A DNA stretch of 6,640 nucleotides from Anaerolineae bacterium (GTDB taxonomy: Bacteria; Chloroflexota; Anaerolineae; UBA1429): the NCBI GenBank assembly GCA_007118555.1, contig SKRJ01000326.1, forward strand, positions 1 through 6,640, given 5' to 3'. Each line of letters starts with the position of its first letter. The stretch's first letter is position 1. Below are positions 1 through 6,606 of this stretch, in pieces. A program made the position numbers and the translations under genes. Below the pieces are notes generated by a model. It had not been told where the DNA came from, made no database searches, and saw only the letters and a list, made by a program, of their open reading frames with translations.

Positions 1-348
1 CCCGACATTGCCCACTGTGGCGGCATTTTCGAGGGCCGCCTCATTGCGGGGATGGCCGAGAGCTACTATGCCGCCATCGCGCCCCATTGCCCGCTGGGGC
101 CGGTGGCCCTGGCGGCCTGCATCCAGTTGGTGGCGGCCATCCCCAACTTTTTGGCACAGGAGCATGTGACGCTGGGCGAGGGCTATCTCAAGGAGCCGTT
201 CCGCTTTGAGGATGGCTATGTTGCCCTGCCCGAGGGCCCCGGCCTGGGCATCGAGCTGGACGAGGAGGCTCTGGCCGACAAGATTGGCCATGACTGGCGT
301 AATCCAGAGCGCTACCATCCTGACGATGGCACCGCCATCGATTGGTAG
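1..348 (+). CDS. D-galactonate dehydratase-like enolase-superfamily enzyme, C-terminal part (5' end outside window)
   Basis: Frame 1 is open from the first base to a TAG at 346-348, giving the last 115 residues of a protein whose start lies upstream. The segment reads as the end of the TIM-barrel and C-terminal cap of a mandelate racemase/muconate lactonizing enzyme family member. It begins PDIAHCGGI, continues with APHCPLGP (His at fragment residue 29, codon 85-87) and FLAQE (Glu at residue 54), and ends with a GLGIELDEE stretch and an RNPERYHPDDG tail. In D-galactonate dehydratases the equivalent His acts as general base and the Glu helps bind substrate. The 25-residue spacing fits that family. 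Such enzymes remove water from D-galactonate to give 2-keto-3-deoxygalactonate in the cytoplasm. The ATG at 52 is internal, not the start. Related acid-sugar dehydratases (gluconate, arabinonate) share this C-terminus, so the substrate is uncertain. Confidence 0.88.
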   Translation, partial: PDIAHCGGIFEGRLIAGMAESYYAAIAPHCPLGPVALAACIQLVAAIPNFLAQEHVTLGEGYLKEPFRFEDGYVALPEGPGLGIELDEEALADKIGHDWRNPERYHPDDGTAIDW

Positions 349-378
349 CAGACTCCGGCTATGGAAAGCAGAGAACGT

Positions 379-1353
379 ATGACACAAACCGTTGAGAGTG
401 TGCAGCTGGCGGGGGAGCGCGTGCGTGAAAATGTCGCGCGCGTCATTGTTGGCAAGGACTCGGTGATCGAGCTGATGCTGGTGGCCCTGTTCTGCCAGGG
501 GCACGTGCTGCTGGAGGATGTGCCCGGCATCGGCAAGACGACCCTGGCCAGGGCGCTCGCCGCCAGCCTGGGGTGCTCGTTCCGGCGCATCCAGTTCACC
601 CCGGACCTGTTGCCCAGCGATATCACCGGCGTAAGTGTCTATAATCAGGACACGCGCGAGTTCGAGTTCCGGCCAGGCCCGGTGTTTGGCCAGATCCTGC
701 TGGCCGACGAGATCAACCGCGCCGGACCGCGTACCCAGAGCGCCCTGCTCGAGGCCATGCAGGAACGGCAGGTCACGGCCGATGGCACGACCTATCGACT
801 CGAACAGCCTTTTCTGGTGATGGCGACCCAGAACCCGGTCGAGTTGGAGGGCACCTTTCCGCTGCCCGAGGCCCAATTGGACCGCTTTTTGCTGCGGGTG
901 GCCATCGGTTATCCAACGCCTGACGAAGAGCGCGAGATCCTGCAACGCTTTCGTGAGCATGATCCCATGGCCGAGTTGCAGCCTGTGATGCCTGACAGCC
1001 AGGTGGTAGAGTTGGGGCAACGCTGTCGCGAGGTGTATGTCCATTCCGTCATCGAGGGTTACATCGTCGACCTGGTCCATGCGACCCGCGCCAGCCCCGA
1101 TCTGGCGTTGGGCGTGAGCCCGCGAGGCAGTCTGGCTCTGTACCGCACCAGCCAGGCGCTGGCTGCGTTGCGCGGCAGGCACTATGTGATCCCCGACGAT
1201 ACCCAAGAGCTCATCCACCCGGTGCTGGCCCATCGCCTGATTCCCAGCACCCGGCGACGCCTGCGAGGCGAGGCCTCTGCCGAGATTCTGGCAAACCTGG
1301 TGGGTCAGGTGCCTGTGCCGGTCGAAGAGGATTGGGCTGGCGGTGCGACGTGA
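379..1353 (+). CDS. MoxR-family AAA+ ATPase
   Basis: This is a 324-residue cytoplasmic ATPase of the MoxR family, the usual length. Motifs, numbered from the ATG at 379, are Walker A DVPGIGKTT (47-55, Lys53), Walker B ILLADEINRAG (Asp110, Glu111), sensor 1 ATQNP (Asn152), the family-typical EGTFPLPEAQLDRF (157-170, with Arg169 the likely arginine finger) and sensor 2 GVSPRG (Arg249). All catalytic positions are intact. MoxR ATPases act as hexameric chaperones that use ATP to mature or remodel partner complexes, usually with a DUF58 or VWA protein encoded next to them, as here. An ATG at 361 is in frame and would add six residues. I prefer 379 because purine-rich GGAAAG and AGAGAA lie just upstream, while 361 has no visible ribosome site. 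The gene begins 30 bp after the dehydratase stop, so readthrough from that gene is plausible. Its TGA overlaps the next start. Confidence 0.95.
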   Translation: MTQTVESVQLAGERVRENVARVIVGKDSVIELMLVALFCQGHVLLEDVPGIGKTTLARALAASLGCSFRRIQFTPDLLPSDITGVSVYNQDTREFEFRPGPVFGQILLADEINRAGPRTQSALLEAMQERQVTADGTTYRLEQPFLVMATQNPVELEGTFPLPEAQLDRFLLRVAIGYPTPDEEREILQRFREHDPMAELQPVMPDSQVVELGQRCREVYVHSVIEGYIVDLVHATRASPDLALGVSPRGSLALYRTSQALAALRGRHYVIPDDTQELIHPVLAHRLIPSTRRRLRGEASAEILANLVGQVPVPVEEDWAGGAT

Positions 1354-2564
1354 CCAGCGGCGCGTGGACGGCGCTGTTGCTCCTGCTGTTCGTGATCGCC
1401 CTGATCATGGACCGTGGGCTACTGGCTGTCTTTGCGCTCATTCTGGCTGTGGCGACGGGCGCGACGACCCTCTGGGCGCGCTATTGCCTGGCCAAAGTAT
1501 CCTATCGCAGGCACTTTGGTACCCGGCGGCTCAACTTTGGTGAGGAGACAACCCTCACCCTGGAGTTTGAGAATGCCAAGCCCCTGCCGCTGGCCTGGCT
1601 CCTCGTGCGCGAGGACTATCCCGAGGACGTCGAGCTGCTGACGGGTGATTTGCAGCAGAACACCCCGGGCGATCCGGATACCCTGGTGACACTGCTCTCG
1701 CTACGCTGGTATGAACGGGTGAGTCGCACCCATCGCATCCGGGGGATCCGGCGCGGCCGCTTTGCCTTTGGGCCGGCCGAGCTCTCCTCCGGCGATGTAT
1801 TCGGCTACCAGCGTCAGGTGGCCGAGTACCCCGGCATCGACGAAATTCTCGTCTATCCCAAGATCGTCCCCGTCGAGGATCTCAGCGTGCCGGTGGGGCG
1901 CCCCATGGGCGAGTGGTTTGCGGCGCGACGGGTGACCTATGACCCGCTCCGCTTTGCCACCGTGCGCGAATATGTGCCCGGCGACAATCCGCGTCACATT
2001 CATTGGCGTGCAACGGCGCGCACCACCGTCCTGCAGTCCAAAGAGTTTGATCCGAGCGATACGCTGGCGCTGATGCTGGCCATTGACGTGCAGACGACGC
2101 CCCGCAGCTATGAGTATATCCCCGACGATCTAGAGTTTGTGATCTCTTCGGCGGCCTCGCTTGCGTTGTACGCCCTGGATGAGGGCCACATGGTGGGGAT
2201 GTGCGCCAACTCGCTCACACGCCGGGCCGAGACTTGGAGCCGCGTCGCCCCGGGAAGGCACATCAATCAGGCCAACGTATTGCTCTCGGCCATGGCGGCG
2301 TTGGGGCCTTTTCGCGGGCAACCTCTCTCAACCATGCTCTGCGAGATCGTGCCCGAGCTGCCCTATGGCGCCACGGTTATTGCGGTGACCTCGCAACCCA
2401 ACGAAAACGTGTACGAGGCCCTTGCCGACCTGCAAGAAGTGAACCATCGCGTGTTATTGCTGACGGTGGGTCGCAAGCCCATCGATGTGCCGTCGCAGAT
2501 TCCGCACCACTATCTGGGAGATCAGGATGTCTGGCAAAGCCTGGACGCACTGGAACTGGATTGA
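1350..2564 (+). CDS. DUF58 domain protein, membrane-anchored, partner of MoxR
   Basis: This is a 404-residue protein. The N-terminus has two hydrophobic stretches (about residues 7-20 and 23-41), predicting a membrane hairpin. A beta-rich region follows (about 55-170), then the DUF58 signature VREYVPGDNPRHIHWRATAR (205-224) and a Rossmann-like VWA-type half starting LALMLAIDVQ (239-248). The canonical metal-site DxSxS is not conserved: Asp246 is followed by VQTT. DUF58 proteins are thought to work with MoxR ATPases at the membrane, but their biochemical role is poorly known. I chose the GTG at 1350 because it overlaps the MoxR stop as GTGA, a classic coupled junction. A TTG at 1332 is in frame and would add six residues (GWRCD...) with no better ribosome site. 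The 3' end overlaps the next gene by 38 bp. The fold assignment is secure; the partner function is inferred from gene order. Confidence 0.93.
   Translation: MTSGAWTALLLLLFVIALIMDRGLLAVFALILAVATGATTLWARYCLAKVSYRRHFGTRRLNFGEETTLTLEFENAKPLPLAWLLVREDYPEDVELLTGDLQQNTPGDPDTLVTLLSLRWYERVSRTHRIRGIRRGRFAFGPAELSSGDVFGYQRQVAEYPGIDEILVYPKIVPVEDLSVPVGRPMGEWFAARRVTYDPLRFATVREYVPGDNPRHIHWRATARTTVLQSKEFDPSDTLALMLAIDVQTTPRSYEYIPDDLEFVISSAASLALYALDEGHMVGMCANSLTRRAETWSRVAPGRHINQANVLLSAMAALGPFRGQPLSTMLCEIVPELPYGATVIAVTSQPNENVYEALADLQEVNHRVLLLTVGRKPIDVPSQIPHHYLGDQDVWQSLDALELD
2516..2520 (+). promoter_or_regulatory. Ribosome binding site for the DUF4129 gene
   Basis: GGGAG lies six bases before the ATG at 2527 and inside the 3' end of the DUF58 coding region. 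It decides between the 2527 start and the longer 2485 start, which has no comparable purine-rich motif. Confidence 0.6.
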
Positions 2565-3990
2565 GTTCTGGCTGATCCCGGTGATCGTCGCCGTCATGCG
2601 GGTGGCATGGCTTGCGCCCATGGTGCAACTGGTGCTGAACAATGTGTTCGTGCATCCCGTGGGCGTCGTGTATCCGTTCTGGTGGCTCTTTGTGCTGCTG
2701 CTCGGGGCGACGGCCCTGCAACGCTTGCTCGAGTCCTATCGATGGGGGCTCGCCGTCGCCATCGCCCTGGGGTTGCTGGCCGTGCCGGTCACCTGGGCGA
2801 TCGTGCTTGGGTTCACGCCCGAGGCGCCCCTCGCCTGGCTGCTCGAGCAGCTCGTGGCGCTGACCGATTTCAGCATCGGGCTTCCCAGCGGCCTCATCAT
2901 CATGATCGTCACCCTACTGGTTTGGCGCCGCGGTCTGATGTCCGATGAGATCAACTACTCTTCGGTATGGACCAGCTTTGTGTTCGGCACGCTCACCTTG
3001 GGCGGGCTGATGCTCCTCCGTGAAGAGTTCCTGACAGAGATCCCGGCTCTGTATCTTGCACCGGCCATGGTGACGTTCGTGCTGTCAGGGCTCTTGGCGC
3101 TGGCGCTGCTGTCGCTCATAGGCACATTGAGCGTCGAGGAGCGCAGGGGGAGCGGCATGATCACCATCGACCAGTACTGGCTGCTGGCGATCGGGTCGCT
3201 GGTGCTGGCGACCATGCTGCTGGGATGGCTGATGGGGCTGGCCTTTGCGCCAGAGACGGTCTGGCAGGTACTGCGCTTTTTCGGGCCGCTGTGGGATGCG
3301 GTGGCGTTCCTACTGATCGGCTTTGCTACCCTGATCGCCTATCTGCTGCTGTGGCTCATCGCGCCCCTCGTCGAGGCCCTCTACCGGCGCGTGATGCCGG
3401 TGATTCGCGAGTTTGACATCGACGAGCTGCGCGAGTTCCTGTTCGAGCAAGCGCCCACGCCTGATACGATCACAAACGGAAACGGCATCGACTGGGGCCC
3501 CATTCTGAGGCCTCTTTTCGTCGTACTGTTGGTCGCCATCGCCGTCTGGCTGTTCATTCGGGCCTGGCAGCGCCTGCGGTCCAGCAGCGATCCCGACATT
3601 GTCGAGACGCGCGAGTCGATCCTGTCGACCAGGCTGATACGCGAGCAACTCCGCGACCTCTTTCGGCGGCGGCGCGGCATCTCTACCCCGTTTTTACCGC
3701 TGGATCCCGCCAACTCGAACCGTGATGCGGTGCGCGCCTACTACCAGAACCTGCTGGCGTCCATGCAAAAGGCTGGCCTGCCCCGGCCCAAGGGCGCGAC
3801 GCCCTACCGGTTCGATGCGATACTGGCGGCCCACTGGCCCGACGAAAAGGCGTTGTTGGATGCACTGACCGAGGAGTATGTGCGGGCACGCTATGCGCCG
3901 GAGGAGCCCGATGACGAGCAGGTGGCGCGGGCGATGCGGGTCTGGCAGGATTTGCAGCACACGGTAAACCCAGAGACAGCCCGCGACTGA
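2527..3990 (+). CDS. Multi-pass membrane protein with C-terminal DUF4129 domain
   Basis: This is a 487-residue integral membrane protein. By eye there are about nine hydrophobic segments: near 14-37, 47-66, 74-96, 119-134, 148-164, 175-200, 217-240, 254-280 and 328-346. The loop at about 284-325 is polar and acidic. After the last helix comes a basic stretch (RRRR around 380) and then a soluble domain, about 398-477, with the DUF4129 pattern: RDAVRAYYQNLL, GLPRPKGATPYRF and LTEEYVRARYAPEEP. DUF4129 is often found at the C-terminus of transglutaminase-like membrane proteins encoded beside MoxR and DUF58. I see no Cys-His-Asp transglutaminase core here, so the protein is a membrane scaffold plus DUF4129 only. 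ATG 2527 is preferred over the in-frame ATG at 2485, because GGGAG lies six bases upstream and the extra residues (CRRRFRTTIW) look unlike a natural N-terminus. It is the last gene of the plus-strand operon. Its exact role is unknown. Confidence 0.88.
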   Translation: MSGKAWTHWNWIEFWLIPVIVAVMRVAWLAPMVQLVLNNVFVHPVGVVYPFWWLFVLLLGATALQRLLESYRWGLAVAIALGLLAVPVTWAIVLGFTPEAPLAWLLEQLVALTDFSIGLPSGLIIMIVTLLVWRRGLMSDEINYSSVWTSFVFGTLTLGGLMLLREEFLTEIPALYLAPAMVTFVLSGLLALALLSLIGTLSVEERRGSGMITIDQYWLLAIGSLVLATMLLGWLMGLAFAPETVWQVLRFFGPLWDAVAFLLIGFATLIAYLLLWLIAPLVEALYRRVMPVIREFDIDELREFLFEQAPTPDTITNGNGIDWGPILRPLFVVLLVAIAVWLFIRAWQRLRSSSDPDIVETRESILSTRLIREQLRDLFRRRRGISTPFLPLDPANSNRDAVRAYYQNLLASMQKAGLPRPKGATPYRFDAILAAHWPDEKALLDALTEEYVRARYAPEEPDDEQVARAMRVWQDLQHTVNPETARD

Positions 3991-4008
3991 GCCCGCAGGC
4001 TGTCTCTG
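3971..4008. terminator. Perfect 11-bp inverted repeat at convergent gene ends, candidate bidirectional terminator
   Basis: CAGAGACAGCC at 3971-3981 is the exact reverse complement of GGCTGTCTCTG at 3998-4008. The 16-base loop contains the TGA stop of the DUF4129 gene (3988-3990). Three more pairs are possible inside the loop after one mismatch (3983-3985 with 3994-3996). It sits where the plus-strand operon meets the end of the minus-strand ABC exporter gene (stop at 4023-4025). There is no T run after the stem on the plus strand and only a short TTT two to three bases beyond it on the minus strand. It is therefore not a textbook intrinsic terminator. It may stop transcription poorly, act as a hairpin protecting 3' ends, or work with Rho. 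Confidence 0.55.
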
Positions 4009-4022
4009 ACAAGAGTGGTCGA

Positions 4023-5795
4023 TCAGGATGCTACAGCCAGGCCGTCCAGTTGCGCCAAAGTGCGGTTCTGGACATTCCAGAGCGAGTGATAGAGGCCGCG
4101 CCGCTTGATCAACTCCTCATGGCGGCCCTGCTCCCGAATGCCATTGCCCTCCATCACCACGATGTTGTCGGCGCGGGCCACCGTCGAGAGCCTGTGAGCA
4201 ATGACGATGGTCGTGCGTCCCTCCATGAGGCGCTCGAGCGCCTGCTGGATGAGCAACTCGGTCTCGGTGTCCACCGAGGACGTGGCCTCGTCCAGGATCA
4301 GGATGGGCGCATCCTTGAGCACGGCCCGGGCGATGGACAGCCGCTGCTTTTGGCCGCCGGAAAGCCGTACGCCTCTCTCGCCGATAAAGGTATCATAGCC
4401 ATCGGGCAGATCCAGGATGAACTGGTGCGCATTGGCCACTTTGGCGGCCTCGATCACGTCCTCTTCGGAGGCATCCGGGCGCCCAAAGAGGATGTTGTCG
4501 CGCACGGTGCCGTGGAACAGGAACACGTCCTGCAACACCACCGAGATGTTCTTGCGCAGGCTGGCCGCGGTCACCTTGCGTACGTCGTGGCCGTCGATGC
4601 GCACGGCGCCGGCAGTCACGTCGTAAAAGCGGGGTACCAGGCCGGCGGTGGTGGTCTTGCCGACGCCCGTGGGCCCGACCAGTGCCACCATCGAGTTGGC
4701 GGGGATGTCGAGGCTCATATTCTCGAGGACGGGGCTGCCCACCTTGTAGGAAAAGCTCACCTTGTCGATCGAGATGTGCCCCTGCACCGGCTCGGGCAGG
4801 TCCTGGGCGTCCGGCTCGTCGATCACGTCAGGCTCGACCTCCAGCAGCTCGGACACGCGATCGGCCCCCGCCAGGGCCTCCTGCACCTGCTCCCAGACCT
4901 GGCTCAGAGCGCGCACGGGCTGGTAAAAGAGCTCCAGATACAGGAAGAACGCCACGAGATCCTCCAGCGGCAGCACCTGCTGAAAGGCAAGGCGCCCGCC
5001 AAAGTAGATGACGATCACGGTGCCCAGGGAGGAGGCAAACTCGACCGAGGGACCAAAGACCGCCAGATAGCGCAGCACCTTGAGCATCGAGTCGCGGTAG
5101 CGGTCGATACGGTTGCTCATGCGGACGGCCTCGACCTCCTCGCGGGTAAAGGCCTTGATCTCGCGAATGCCCGAGAGGTTGTCGTTGAGGGTGGCGTTCA
5201 GGTTGGCAAGCTCGGCCTGCCGCTCGCGAAAGGCGGGCCGCACATACTTGTTGAACCCCCGCATGGCCAGCAGGATCAACGGCACCGGGATCAGCGTCAG
5301 GACCATGAGCATGCTGTTCATTGACATGAGCACCGCCGCCACGCCAAAGAGCATCAGGATATTGACCAGGGTGTCGGGGATGGCGTGACTGATGAGCCGC
5401 TCGAACATTTCCGAGTCGTTGATCATCCGCGACATCAACTGACCGGTCTGCTGCTCCTCGTAAAAGCCCAGGGAGAGCTTTTGCAGGTGATGGTAGATGT
5501 CACGGCGTGCGTCGGCGACGACGGCCCAGCCGGCCACATGCGACATGTAATTGGCGAGAAAGCGAAACACCGTCCGAAAGGCATAGATCCCCAGCAACGC
5601 CAGCGACAGGGTCACCACGGCCCTCTGCGCAGAGGGATCGGTCCATACCTCGGTTTGCACCAGGGCCACGAGCTGCCGCACGATGGCGGGCGCCACGAGC
5701 TGCACGCCGACCAGGCCCAGCATGGCCGCCACGGCAATCGCCATCACCTTGACATAGCTTTTGGCATACGAAGCGACAAAGACGATCGTTTTCAA
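4023..5795 (-). CDS. ABC exporter half-transporter (fused membrane and ATPase domains, MsbA/ABCB-like)
   Basis: This is a 590-residue protein of standard length for a type IV (ABCB-like) exporter half. The membrane domain (about 15-315) has hydrophobic segments near 17-45, 58-80, 141-158, 161-180, 250-270 and 278-295. It also carries the usual helix-linked motif FYEEQQTGQLMSRMINDSE (111-129). The ATPase domain (about 340-580) has A-loop Tyr350, Walker A GPTGVGKT (374-381), Q-loop Gln422, signature LSGGQ (478-482), Walker B ILILDE (498-503) with catalytic Glu503, D-loop SSVD (506-509) and H-loop His534. All are intact, so it can work as a homodimer. It would use ATP to move a lipid, drug or small molecule outward across the inner membrane; the substrate cannot be read from sequence. 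The start is TTG, with AGAGG ten bases upstream. The next plausible start, ATG for Met18, would cut into the first helix. The gene follows the methyltransferase by 29 bp, so the two are probably one transcript. Confidence 0.95.
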   Translation of the reverse strand: MKTIVFVASYAKSYVKVMAIAVAAMLGLVGVQLVAPAIVRQLVALVQTEVWTDPSAQRAVVTLSLALLGIYAFRTVFRFLANYMSHVAGWAVVADARRDIYHHLQKLSLGFYEEQQTGQLMSRMINDSEMFERLISHAIPDTLVNILMLFGVAAVLMSMNSMLMVLTLIPVPLILLAMRGFNKYVRPAFRERQAELANLNATLNDNLSGIREIKAFTREEVEAVRMSNRIDRYRDSMLKVLRYLAVFGPSVEFASSLGTVIVIYFGGRLAFQQVLPLEDLVAFFLYLELFYQPVRALSQVWEQVQEALAGADRVSELLEVEPDVIDEPDAQDLPEPVQGHISIDKVSFSYKVGSPVLENMSLDIPANSMVALVGPTGVGKTTTAGLVPRFYDVTAGAVRIDGHDVRKVTAASLRKNISVVLQDVFLFHGTVRDNILFGRPDASEEDVIEAAKVANAHQFILDLPDGYDTFIGERGVRLSGGQKQRLSIARAVLKDAPILILDEATSSVDTETELLIQQALERLMEGRTTIVIAHRLSTVARADNIVVMEGNGIREQGRHEELIKRRGLYHSLWNVQNRTLAQLDGLAVAS

Positions 5796-5824
5796 GATAC
5801 AGTAACCTCTGCTTGTTCTTGCCG

Positions 5825-6502
5825 TCAGGGCATGCGGACGATCAGGATGCCGTCCAGGTTGTCCTCTTCCTTTTTAAAGAACGGGATCACGGTAACGGCG
5901 TCGCCGTACTTTTCAAACACGTGCCGGTTGAATGCCTCCAGCTCCCGGTAATACTCGTTAGCGTCCGAGGCGATCACCTGGCCGTTCAAAAAGATGTTAT
6001 CGACGACGATCAGGCCGCCGGAGCGGGTGTTTGCCTCGGCGAACTCGAAATAGGGCAGGTTGTTCTGCTTGTCTGCGTCGATGAACACCATGTCCAGGGG
6101 CTCATCCAGCTCGAGCGCTTCCAGGCTCTCTAGCGCAGGCCCGAGGTGTAGCTCGACCTTGTCGGTCACGCCGGCGCGCGCAAAGGCGTCTTGGGCCATC
6201 TCGGCATGCTTGGGGTTCACCTCACAGGTGATGACCTTGCCATCCTCGGGCAGGCCGCGGGCCATCCAGACGGTGCTATAGCCACTGAGGGTGCCGATCT
6301 CGAGGATGCGGCGGGCGCCGATCAGCTCTACCAGGAGGCGCAGGACGCGCCCCTGTTCCGGCGTGATGGCGATCTCGGGGATGCCTCGGCGGGCTGTCTC
6401 TTCCAGGATCCAATTTGCCACGGGATCGTGGTTCAGGTGTTCGTCCAGATACTCCAGGACATGGACGAAAAGGGGTTTGAGTTCGGGTCGCGTTCTTGTC
6501 AC
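5825..6502 (-). CDS. SAM-dependent O-methyltransferase, family 3 (catechol/caffeoyl-CoA O-methyltransferase type)
   Basis: This is a 225-residue soluble enzyme, the typical length for the family. From the GTG start, motif I is ILEIGTLSGYST (67-78), binding S-adenosylmethionine. The acidic strand-2 end is CEVNPKHAE (93-101, Glu94). The metal-binding set is Asp142 in VFIDADK and Asp168-Asn169 in VVDNIF. The 26-residue gap between Asp142 and Asp168 matches the plant caffeoyl-CoA enzyme (D163, D189, N190). Such enzymes transfer a methyl group to a hydroxyl of a catechol-like or other vicinal-diol acceptor, using a divalent metal; the acceptor here is unknown. The frame stays open upstream to an ATG at 6586, but that would add 28 residues of cysteine-rich, low-quality sequence. 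The GTG at 6502 has AGGAG eight to nine bases upstream and gives the usual N-terminus, so I prefer it. It is the first gene of a two-gene operon with the ABC exporter. Confidence 0.93.
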   Translation of the reverse strand: MTRTRPELKPLFVHVLEYLDEHLNHDPVANWILEETARRGIPEIAITPEQGRVLRLLVELIGARRILEIGTLSGYSTVWMARGLPEDGKVITCEVNPKHAEMAQDAFARAGVTDKVELHLGPALESLEALELDEPLDMVFIDADKQNNLPYFEFAEANTRSGGLIVVDNIFLNGQVIASDANEYYRELEAFNRHVFEKYGDAVTVIPFFKKEEDNLDGILIVRMP

Positions 6503-6510
6503 GGTACAAT

Positions 6511-6516
6511 CTCCTG
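6511..6516 (-). promoter_or_regulatory. Strong Shine-Dalgarno site for the O-methyltransferase GTG start
   Basis: On the minus strand CAGGAG is followed by eight bases (ATTGTACC) and then the GTG at 6502-6500. This is the best ribosome site in the window and fixes the methyltransferase start against the longer 6586 alternative. Confidence 0.75.
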
Positions 6517-6553
6517 CAGCAAAGCATGCGGTACATTGACGACTGGCGCAAAA

Positions 6554-6601
6554 CATGCCCGGGTCACGTGCGGTACGACCGGTCAACCGTGATCGGGCAT
6601 G
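6554..6601 (-). repeat. Long interrupted inverted repeat in the leader of the methyltransferase-exporter operon
   Basis: CATGCCCG at 6554-6561 pairs with CGGGCATG at 6594-6601. After a small bulge (GG opposite a single T), TCACG at 6564-6568 pairs with CGTGA at 6588-6592. The 19-base interior holds a smaller hairpin, CGGT-ACG-ACCG (6571-6581), and a perfect palindrome, GACCGGTC (6577-6584). On the transcribed minus strand the stem is followed at once by TTTT (6553-6550). The repeat begins at about the predicted transcription start, so it could be a protein-binding operator at the promoter, a 5' stem-loop that stabilises the mRNA, or a weak attenuator. The sequence alone does not decide. Confidence 0.6.
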
Positions 6602-6606
6602 TCTCT

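Noticed and set aside
640..645. TATAAT on the plus strand inside the MoxR gene
   Set aside because: It is in a coding region with no suitable -35 element and no gene start nearby on that strand.
2377..2721. Minus-strand open frames opposite the DUF58/DUF4129 junction
   Set aside because: They are antisense to two well-supported genes, show no domain and no ribosome site, and have composition typical of shadow frames.
4050..5324. Long plus-strand open frame (424 codons) opposite the ABC exporter gene
   Set aside because: It is antisense to a clear ABC exporter with every motif intact. Its translation is rich in His, Gln, Gly and Asp without any domain and reflects the high-GC codon pattern of the other strand.
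6391..6401. A second copy of GGCTGTCTCT, matching the right arm of the 3971-4008 repeat
   Set aside because: It lies inside the methyltransferase coding region with no partner arm nearby. A 10-base match over this distance may be coincidence and does not suggest a repeat family.
6503..6586. N-terminal extension of the O-methyltransferase to the ATG at 6586
   Set aside because: The 28 extra residues are cysteine-rich and not typical of the family. They would overlap the leader inverted repeat, and a strong ribosome site sits in front of the GTG at 6502.
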